From: Plantago ovata | Taxonomy: Eukaryota; Streptophyta; Magnoliopsida; Lamiales; Plantaginaceae | Assembly (NCBI GenBank): GCA_028274465.1 | Contig: CM051458.1 | Coordinates: 75,021,766 to 75,085,765, forward strand | Length of the DNA: 64,000 nt | Reading direction: 5' to 3' | Notes under the pieces: generated by a model | The model's input: the letters and a program-made list of their open reading frames with translations, nothing else | Told to the model about the DNA's origin: nothing | Database searches by the model: none | In this document: positions 56,965 through 64,000 of the stretch, in pieces | How the letters are laid out: every line of letters begins with the position of its first letter | How positions within the stretch are numbered: the first letter of the stretch is position 1 | Translations under genes and position numbers: made by a program

Positions 56965-57085
56965 GCACTCACCTGAAATACAAGATAGTGAGTATCTCAA
57001 GCAAAAAGAAACAAAAACAGAAATGAGACAAAGAAGAGATGTTGGCTGAAAAAAAACCAAAACAAAAACACCAACCAAAGGAGTT

Positions 57086-57107
57086 AAGTCCCCGGCAGTG
57101 GCGCCAA
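57086..57107 (-). other. E7 primer binding site, tRNA-Asp type
   Basis: Minus strand TGGCGCCACTGCCGGGGA just inside the 5' LTR, tRNA-Asp type with a mismatch in the centre. Confidence 0.88.
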
Positions 57108-57109
57108 AT

Positions 57110-58512
57110 TGATGATGTCGTTTTTCACCAATTAAATTTGTTTAAAAGCCTAAGAACACTTATCACTACACAAACTAGAGTGCAATGGCAAGTTGTCCCC
57201 GAGTGTCGTTCTCTCGGGACCTAACGTGGCTTTGCTTGAGGTTTTTGCTAGTAATTTCAGTCAACGAGTTCAAATGTTTATAGAATTGTTTTTCTTTGAA
57301 CAAAGCAACGAGAAATCAGATTGCTGTAATCATGTTTGGAAAACGGTTGGTGGTAGAAATTGAATACACATGCATGGGTTACGAATATGCTCACAAGTTC
57401 AGTGTGTAAAACCTTCGATCAAGTCTGCTAAGCAACTCGTCTAGGTAACTTTCAAGACACACATCATAAAAGACCACTATCAATACTTTAGAGGTGCTTG
57501 TCACTAACACCATTTATCTAGCATGCTGCAAATCTCTAACATACAATCCTATAGCTTTCATTGACCAAGAGTTTGTCACTATACTCAATTCGAATATATT
57601 TTATAGGCAACTAAGAATCATATGAAGGAATTTGCAGCAGGATTGAATCACAATCTCATGAAAGCATAAACATAACCCATAGCATGCATATTCTACATTC
57701 TACCACCAACACAAAAGATTTAGCTACTCATATTCATCAACATAGACATCAATTCATATGAATAATAATCAGAATACATCATATCAAACTACAAGACAAG
57801 AGAGTGATACAAGTTACCACCAAAGTTGTCACTAATCGGTGGAAATCAAAGAAAACCTCTCCGTAGATGATTACAAAGGATGAATTCCAATCAAAATCTT
57901 GAATCCCAAGCTAAAATACAATGTAATCTGAGTTTTCTCTGAGTTTTGGGGCTTAGGAGCTCTCCAAAACGAAGCTACAGTTCAAAAGATATCAAAAAGT
58001 AACAGAAGATCAGATCTAAGAAGGAAAATCCGAAAACGTAACCGCTGCCAAGCGGACCGCTTGGAGAGTCCAAGCGGAGCGCTTGGCAAGCGAAGCGCTT
58101 TGGCCCTTCAAGCGCTTCGCTTGGCTGCTGAGCCAAAGCTCCTGGAAAATGAAGCGGAGCGCTTCACTATTCCAGGCGCTTAGCTTGGCTCCTGGGCAGA
58201 TTTTTATCTTCAAACTCAATCTTTTTGCCCTCGTACGGCCCTCGGGTGCCTTGGACTCATCCTTCTCAATGCTTATTCAAGCTCAAACACTCACGAACAA
58301 GCCACGGAGATTGGGGAACTTCAACGGGGCCATCTTTTCCATCAAAAGGGCTCGTTTTTAGCTCCATAAACGACGTTTCATACCTAAGTGCCTGAAAATG
58401 CAGAAAACACAAAACGTGACACTATTCTACAAAACTAACAAAAAAACAAGGCTAAAAGATAGCAAAAGAAGGTAAAAAAGACAAGATGAACGCGTCAAAA
58501 ATACGTTCATCA
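57110..58512 (-). repeat. E7 5' LTR
   Basis: 1403 bp, same ends as the 3' LTR and about 98-99% identical by eye where aligned. Palindromes at about 58043-58190. Confidence 0.92.
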
Positions 58513-58517
58513 TCCGG
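58513..58517. repeat. Target-site duplication of E7, right copy (TCCGG)
   Basis: Matches 43700-43704. The E6 LTR resumes immediately. Confidence 0.95.
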
Positions 58518-59622
58518 GCAATTATATTGAAGTAGACAAGGAATTGGTGTTCCAGAAGCCTAATTGGAGTATCTGAAAGATTCCGGATAGTATTTGAAGT
58601 CTAGGGATCGAGTCTGAATGCTAAAAGGTCACTAGAAGGCAGAAGCCGAGTTCGAAAAGGGGAAGAAATCCAAAAACGCTTCGAAAACGCGTAAAGGGTC
58701 GAAATTTACTCCCGGGCGAGTCGCCCGGGACGTGGGGCGAATCGCCCCACACCAGGCGAAACGCCCGGTGTGTGGGGCCCTTCGCCCCACACAATTCGTA
58801 TGCCTATATATATGAGCTCAGTTTTCTCCGTTTTTCATACTTTTCCAGACCTTTTCTCTCTCCTTTCTCTGTAGTTTTAGGTAGGAATTCTCCAGAGCCT
58901 ATTCTGGGGGTTCTTAGCTTAGGAGATAGTTTTTCTTAGCAGTTTGGAGCTTGTAAGATCGCGATTCTTCGGAGATTGACAACCTTCGGTAACATTATAT
59001 CTTACAGTTTTTCTATTTATATTTATATATCTTTCATCATGTTTTCATTCATTCGTGGTATGATTTCTGTTGATTGCATGACAACTATGAGTAGCTAAAC
59101 TTCTCGTTGGTGATAGTATGTGATTTCTTAGTGAAGGGTTAATAATTATGCTAATGGCTATATCGCGCATTATACCTAGAGTTATTGCTTTATTTCTTTG
59201 ATCTATCTAAATCTCTATCTTCTTCGTGTTAAATAATTACGGAACACAATTGGACAATTCATTGATCTTTGATCTATCTAAATCTATATCTTCGTAGTAT
59301 TGAATAATTACAACTGGACAATTCATTGATCAAAGATCTCTATGCAAAACCGGGGAATTTATGCATGATTATTAACCTTCTATGCTTTGAATGACCATAC
59401 TATCACCAATCTACATTATCTGTTAAGAAAAACCTTTGCTAAGTCGTCTGTTGATTTTATATTCTTAAGTTAGATTAGATAAAGCTAGTTATAGTCCTTA
59501 GAGATCGACACTCGAGGTTATTCTACTGCTACACTACGGTTTTCGTTGTAGTTGTGAATTGCCTTTAGCTAAATACAAATTTATTTGATTAAGTTGGAAC
59601 TCGACAATCCAACGTATCATCA
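58518..59622 (+). repeat. E6 3' LTR, second segment after E7
   Basis: Continues the LTR with GCAATTATATTGAAGTAGAC to CAACGTATCATCA. Palindromes at 58700-58795 lie just before TATATATATG (58804). Together with 43544-43704 the LTR is about 1.27 kb. AGCCG (59623-59627) would be one half of E6's target duplication. Confidence 0.9.
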
Positions 59623-61012
59623 AGCCGCGCGACCAGTAGTAGTATGGGGAGGAGTTCGACTCCTTCCCATATTAGAAGTCAAGGGATAAGTTAGATTTTC
59701 CTGGTCGAGTTTTAATTCGATTGGGAATGAATCTAGACTTGAATTGGTTTCCTTGTGCGATAAGAATTAGATTATTATTCTTTTATGAAGTCTAATTGAT
59801 TCTTATTTAGGCTTCTATTGACTACTATATATAGTAGCCTATTAGAGAGCTTTTGACATGGTGAATTCTGAATCATTCTTTCTACCAGTTTTCTTAGAGA
59901 AAATAAAAATCTCTCCCCTACCACTCTATAGCCGTGCGCGCCACCTTCCAACCGGAGGAAAATCGCCGCTCCATCTTCTTGGCCATGTTGAAGGGTAATT
60001 CGTGTTTCTTTCTAAGTTCGCAATGAATCGCTATTCTAAGTCTCTCTAGTTCTTCTTCTTGTAGTGTTCCTCTAAGGCAGGAAATGAGTCTTCTTGTAGC
60101 TTCCTCGTACCTGAAATAGACTAGAGAGGGGGGGGGGTTAGTGTCTCTTGCCCGGTCTGTAAGGTATCAGACCGGAGAGGCGACTTTACGAGTAGGGAGT
60201 TGTGAGGCTTCCCTAGTAAGAGTAGTGAAAGTGGTGCTCGGGTGACGTAGTTAATGCTTCCTGTTGGAGAGTAAATGAGGCCCTTTTATAGTTGAGACCT
60301 TTCAACTTCCGGTCGTGTAGGATCACGCCACGTGTACGGCCAGGATTGAGGCCTTCCTCGGCCCAGGCCCATTAAGGAGGTCCGTGGGCCTTGGCCCAGG
60401 AGAGCAACCATGGCTGGTCGCTCTGTGGTCCTCGTGCCTTCCTTGTGCGTGGGTGATGCGAGTAGTGTCCTGCTCAGTTTCTGTCAAGGAGCGTTACCTT
60501 GACGTAAGGTCTCCTCGAGCCCGAGAGATGCTCCTCGAGCCCACTGGCAGGTTTGTCCTTGAGAGGAGCTTATTTTGAGGGTTGTCCTCCCAGTGATGGT
60601 CGGACCCTATGTTGGTCGATCCACACCTTAGTGACATACTTGGGTGTGGTTGTGCCCCTTGAGGGACGGCCTATGATGCTTTGTCGCGCTCTTAGACCGC
60701 TCCAGTTCGTACATGCGGACTGGACATATTTCAACCCTAACATATGTCCCCCTAGTTTCCAAGTATCTTTGTAGAAGATAGTTGAGGAACTATGTTGAAG
60801 TAGAGGTCGAGCAGAGCCTCGACTAGTAGTGGGCGAAAAAAGATTCCGTATTCGCACCTTGGTAACTTTCCCTCCTCCTTTCTCTCCCTCCCCCCCCCTT
60901 TTTATAGGGTGCGAGCAGACGTTGCTCGTACCTTATGAAAAGAGGTATTTTTGCTGGGAAAAGATCGGATCCGGGTAAGTATTCCTTAGTGGAATGGAAT
61001 GACTTCCTGCCG
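59623..61012. other. Unassigned non-coding sequence, LTR-like in character
   Basis: No gene seen. There is a near-palindrome GGGAGGAGTTCGACTCCTTCCC at about 59647, a TATA-like ACTATATATAGTAG palindrome (59821-59834), pyrimidine-rich leader-like sequence (59880-60060), a run of ten G (about 60127-60136), and ACATATGTCCCCCTAGTTTC (60740). The last resembles the 'GTCCCCC-AGTTT' text common in LTRs of plant elements that carry PF04195 ORFs. No LTR pair or primer site could be fixed. Confidence 0.4.
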
Positions 61013-61348
61013 CTTTTTTGCTTGCGAAGTATCTCGCGGAGAGATACTTGTGTAGAAGGAATCTCGAGGAGAGATGTATTCATGTTTTTGCTAGCAAAGT
61101 ATCTCGCGGAGAGATACTTGTGTAAAAGGAATGGAATGACTTCCTGCCGCTTTTTTGCTAGCAAAGAATCTCGCGGAGAGATACTTGTGTAAAAAGGAAT
61201 CTCGAGGAGAGATGTATTCATGTTTTTGCTAGCAAAGTATCTCGCGGAGAGATACTTGTGTAAAAGGAATCTCGAGGAGAGATGTATTCATGTTTTTGCT
61301 AGCAAAGTATCTCGCGGAGAGATACTTGTGTAAAAAGGAATCTCGAGG
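61013..61348 (+). repeat. Tandem repeat array with embedded hairpins
   Basis: Five copies of GTATCTCGCGGAGAGATAC (one with AATCTC), each in a unit of about 68-70 bp with TTTTTGCTAGCAAAG before it and GGAATCTCGAGGAGAGAT after it. One stretch instead has GGAATGACTTCCTGCCGC, also present just before the array. Each unit holds a self-complementary GTATCTC-GCG-GAGATAC-like hairpin. Confidence 0.85.
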
Positions 61349-61685
61349 AGGCAAGCTGCAAGGGCGGCTCCTCGGTCCCCTGACACGTGGCCGTCGAATT
61401 TCCGTTGTTCTGAGATTTTTCGCGGTGTTGATCCGAGGAGGACAGATCATGGTCGTCGATCTATCTCCGCTTGTCTCGAGGAGGATTGTGGTCGCGCCGC
61501 GGATTTATTGCCGTGGTTAGGTAATTCGTCCCTGAGTTGGGAGCGTCGTCGGGCCAGAGCGGGAGCGTGGAGGGCAAAAATGGTAATTCGCCAGGCGGCC
61601 GCAATCTTGACCGTCGATCTGGGACACGTGGTCGGTCCGGATGGCGCGAGGACATGCGTCGTTTCGTATCCCCGGGATACCCTTC

Positions 61686-61693
61686 TATAAATA
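61686..61693 (+). promoter_or_regulatory. TATA box upstream of the 62533 ORF
   Basis: TATAAATA followed by GGTCAACACTCGGTCATTCC; transcription would start near 61715-61725. The start codon of the only long plus-strand ORF lies downstream across a plausible intron. Confidence 0.6.
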
Positions 61694-61893
61694 GGTCAAC
61701 ACTCGGTCATTCCACACTTTTCGCAATCCGAACTTTCAGAGCAAATACGAGAGAGCGAGTAGCATTTGAGAGATCGACGAGCTTGAGTGATCGAGACCGT
61801 TTCTGAGCGAGGAGAGTTTCCGGCGTCCAGAATTCTATTTCAGGCGAAGTTTTCGGCTTTTCCGGCTTCCAATCCTTTCCAACTTAACAACAA

Positions 61894-62531
61894 GTAAGTT
61901 TCCTTTACTCGTCTTGAGATTTCATGCTCTTAATCGCTTCTGTTTGGTTCGAATTCGCTGTTATTTGCTGCTTCCTTGCTTTTTCTCCTTTCGGCTTTGC
62001 ATGTTATCCCTTTTCTTTAATTTTTGCCTCCCAAAAATGTTGTAATCTGAGTAATGACCGGTATATGACGCCTGAGAACGGCATTGGACCTAAAAACCAG
62101 TAAACGGACCTTTAAACGGAATTCACCGGCATCGAATTGGACCAATTTGGCTTGTATGACCGTAGAAGTAGCTCCCCTTTCTTTACTGTATGCACCTTGT
62201 AGCCTCCTCATTAGCGTACGGCTGTAGAAATAGCTTTAGGAAGTTTTTCGGGCGGTTGGTCGCTCCTCGCTTTGTGTAACTGCATGTTCTCGCTCCTGTC
62301 TGGCTGTACATGTATGTCGTCACGCTGCTCGATTTTTTACTCGTTTTTCGAGTGGTTGGTCGCTCCTTCGTATGCTCCTCGATCTATTGTAGAGTAACTT
62401 CTTGATTTCTTGCTGTCTCTTCTTTTTGAGATTTTTCTCCGTTCGGGAGGTCGAATCCTTAATGAACATACCTAAAAGGACCTCTCGGACTATAACAAAC
62501 CATCCTAATTTCTTTCTTTGCCCACCTTTAG
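61894..62531 (+). other. Predicted 5'UTR intron
   Basis: Donor CAACAA|GTAAGTTT at 61894 and acceptor CCCACCTTTAG|G ending at 62531, T-rich throughout, one base before the ATG at 62533. Strong consensus at both ends, but no transcript evidence. Confidence 0.55.
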
Positions 62532-62532
62532 G

Positions 62533-64000
62533 ATGTCCGAGAGAAGCGACGATAGCCAGAACATCTCGGCCGCCGGTGAGTATGGGAGCGACCATACTAC
62601 GTCGCCCGATACGTCAGAGGTATCGGCGACCTTTCTTGACGAAACGATAGAGGAGGCTGTCGAGGAGCCTCAGCTCGAGCAGGGAGGTGAGCTGGTTGCC
62701 GAGGAGGATGAGGAGACCGAGAGTGAGGAGGACCTCTACGAGTTGGTTAGCAGAAAGAGGCGTCGCGCCGAAGATGACGACTTTATCGATGACCGTACCG
62801 AGGCGGAAGGTGGTCCCCGCGACACCGGTGTATCTGCGGAGTTGATAACTCGCGCTGCCCAAGTCCATGGGCGAAATTACGGGACGGCCGTGAACGTGGT
62901 CGTTCCTGAGATTCGTGTCGAGGAGATGGATGACACGGAGAGGCCGGAGTTGGCCTTAGCACTGTACGAAGAGGGCGAGCATTCGGCGAAGCGCGGGAAG
63001 GCTTCAATACCTGTTCAAATCATCGACAGTGATGATACGGATGATGAGAGCGAGGAGGACGATGAGGCGACGTCTCCTCGGACTAGTTCCCCAGTGAAGA
63101 GGGTTAGATTCCCTCCGCAAACAGCTAGGAGAGCTGTAATTACCGATGAGGAGGAGGATGAAGTTCCTCTGACAATTGGAGACACTCATAGGAGTGAAGC
63201 TGGTCCGAGTACTAGGTCTCCTTCCTTCTCGGAGGGGCAAAGGCGCGCGATAAGGGATGCGAAGAGGTTTGAGCGCGAGGAGGAGACCAGTTACCACACA
63301 ATCGACCCGACTGCCATAGACTTTACATATCCGAGTGAGACTCGAGGACCCCACCCGCTCGAGGAGCAGGAGTATGAGATGCGGCTCGCTCAGATGGCCG
63401 CCGATAAGAAAAAGGCTGAGCGCAAAGCGAGTAGGCCTTCTCGCTCCCGGGCTGCCAAATCGAAGAGGGCCAAGGTTACCGTAGAGCCAGAGCCAAAAAC
63501 TACTAAGGCTGCTGAGAAGAAGTTCACCAAAAATGCTCGAACGGTGGACCTCCCCGATCCTAATGGGGAGAAGAACGAGGACGGGATTATACCGACCACC
63601 TCCTCTACCGTCAAGCTCGACGAGGTTCCCACACTTAGGTGGAAGTATTCTCTCCCCGAGAATAAGTTTGACATCCTCGTTCCCAAAGAGGATCAGACTT
63701 TTTATAACGCGCCTCCGGGGTACATGGCCGTTCACTGCCTTAGCTTGGATCGAGGATGGATCCTCCCCTTCTGTGACGCTTTCCGCGATATATTCAATAC
63801 TTTGGGGATCGCTCCTTGGCAACTGGTGCCAAGTGCCTTTGGAACCCTCGTGTGCTTTGGAGTCTTTTGCATGAAGAGGGGGATCGAGCTCAACTTTCAT
63901 AATTTCAACCAGTTGTTCCGGGTCTCGATGAGCTCAGGGAACAAGTATTTCTACTACTTCAACGCTCGACCAGGCCTTGGGTTCATAATGGACGCTCCTA
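62533..64000 (+). CDS. Gag-like protein of the PF04195 'putative gypsy type transposon' family (partial, runs off window)
   Basis: An uninterrupted frame of 489 codons from MSERSDDSQNISAAGEYGSD to the window edge. The first 350 residues are disordered, alternating acidic (EEDEETESEEDLY, DSDDTDDESEEDDE) and basic (RKRRR, KKKAERKASRPSRSRAAKS) stretches that include nuclear-signal-like KRRR and KSKRAK. From about residue 385 a folded domain begins: PPGYMAVHCLSLDRGWILPF, FNTLGIAPWQLVPSAFGTLV, KRGIELNFHNFNQLF and YFYYFNARPGLGF. This order (aromatic-rich helix, 'P.a.g.l..f', 'F.....F.l', 'YYF..RPG') is that of PF04195, common in non-autonomous plant gypsy-type elements. It looks whole as far as visible. 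No LTR or primer site was found upstream, so a domesticated gene is possible but unproven. Confidence 0.68.
   Translation, partial: MSERSDDSQNISAAGEYGSDHTTSPDTSEVSATFLDETIEEAVEEPQLEQGGELVAEEDEETESEEDLYELVSRKRRRAEDDDFIDDRTEAEGGPRDTGVSAELITRAAQVHGRNYGTAVNVVVPEIRVEEMDDTERPELALALYEEGEHSAKRGKASIPVQIIDSDDTDDESEEDDEATSPRTSSPVKRVRFPPQTARRAVITDEEEDEVPLTIGDTHRSEAGPSTRSPSFSEGQRRAIRDAKRFEREEETSYHTIDPTAIDFTYPSETRGPHPLEEQEYEMRLAQMAADKKKAERKASRPSRSRAAKSKRAKVTVEPEPKTTKAAEKKFTKNARTVDLPDPNGEKNEDGIIPTTSSTVKLDEVPTLRWKYSLPENKFDILVPKEDQTFYNAPPGYMAVHCLSLDRGWILPFCDAFRDIFNTLGIAPWQLVPSAFGTLVCFGVFCMKRGIELNFHNFNQLFRVSMSSGNKYFYYFNARPGLGFIMDAP

Larger units (their letters stand above)
43705..58512 (-). mobile_element. E7: complete-ended non-autonomous Athila-type element of a second family
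   Basis: Minus strand: 5' LTR (58512-57110), primer site, gag, protease, palindrome cluster, second ORF, second palindrome cluster, 3' region with three hairpins and a pyrimidine/purine tract, polypurine tract, 3' LTR (45210-43705). TCCGG duplications frame it. LTRs differ by about 1-1.5% by eye apart from a length difference, so the insertion is young. As assembled it spans 14.8 kb, but 45093-50178 looks like an unmerged contig overlap plus gap, and removing it gives about 9.7 kb. No reverse transcriptase or integrase. Only a few interruptions. Confidence 0.92.
36809..59622 (+). mobile_element. E6: non-autonomous Athila-type element, split by E7
   Basis: E6 is 36809-43704 plus 58518-59622, interrupted by E7. 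Parts: outer-truncated 5' LTR (36809-37220), tRNA-Asp primer site, gag-protease, palindrome cluster, leader, second ORF, 3' region, polypurine tract and 3' LTR. Both LTRs carry the same internal duplication of a CTATCTTCGTAGT-TGAATAATTAC unit, which shows that they belong together. No reverse transcriptase, RNase H or integrase is present. It has about three interruptions in total and is the best-preserved copy of this coding layout. Confidence 0.9.

Noticed and set aside
61013-61348. Regular repeats with hairpins reminiscent of a CRISPR array
   Set aside because: The genome is eukaryotic, the spacers are themselves repeated, and no cas-like gene exists. Plain tandem repeat.
63004-63900. 298-codon open frame on the minus strand
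   Set aside because: It is exactly antisense to the PF04195-like ORF. It has no recognisable domain, and its composition is what the complement of that acidic, GC-rich coding sequence would give.

Overview
The window is plant nuclear DNA, almost certainly from a eudicot. It is built nearly entirely of nested transposable elements: Ty3/gypsy Athila-type and Tekay/Del-type LTR elements, a Ty1/copia fragment, CACTA transposons and a Stowaway-like MITE. Only one ordinary host gene is recognisable, a broken SABATH carboxyl methyltransferase. The species cannot be named from sequence alone. Two runs of 100 N (645-744 and 50079-50178) are assembly gaps.

Layout. 1-644 is a copia pol fragment. From 745 to 20126 lie four Athila-related elements, each inserted in the next: E2 (2225-11057, both LTRs and a 5-bp target duplication ATTCA) sits in E1 (745-13555). 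E1 sits in E3 (minus strand, 13556-16409), and E3 in E4 (16410-20126). E4 in turn abuts CACTA sequence (C1 ending at 22926, C2 ending at 24440). C2 ends inside an exon of the SABATH pseudogene (24441-25608, minus). The other side of that gene is cut by a Tekay chromovirus (25609-35378, minus) whose LTRs carry a piece of an Athila LTR. A remnant of a minus-strand Athila element (E5, 35379-36808) then meets E6 (36809-59622, plus). The 3' LTR of E6 is split by E7 (43705-58512, minus; target duplication TCCGG). The last 4.4 kb hold unassigned non-coding sequence, a tandem-repeat block, a TATA box, a likely 5'UTR intron and a long open frame from 62533 that runs off the window and resembles the plant 'putative gypsy type transposon' family (PF04195).

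How the parts relate. E2, E6 and E7 share one plan: LTR, tRNA-Asp primer site, gag, aspartic protease, a cluster of short GC-rich palindromes, a T-rich leader, a second ORF like the 'putative plant transposon protein' of Athila elements, then a 3' region with AACCTATTC/GAATAGGTT hairpins and an A-rich tract, polypurine tract and LTR. None shows reverse transcriptase, RNase H or integrase, so they look non-autonomous and would need enzymes from elsewhere. E1 and E3 keep the same ends but hold only a different gag. The palindromes keep an inner core GCGR-N-YCGC in two families whose outer arms differ completely. I regard this as the most interesting signal in the window.

A warning for users: 45093-50078 and 50179-55169 are near-identical and meet exactly at the second gap. 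This is best explained by two contigs whose overlap was never merged, so features in 45093-50078 are probably counted twice.
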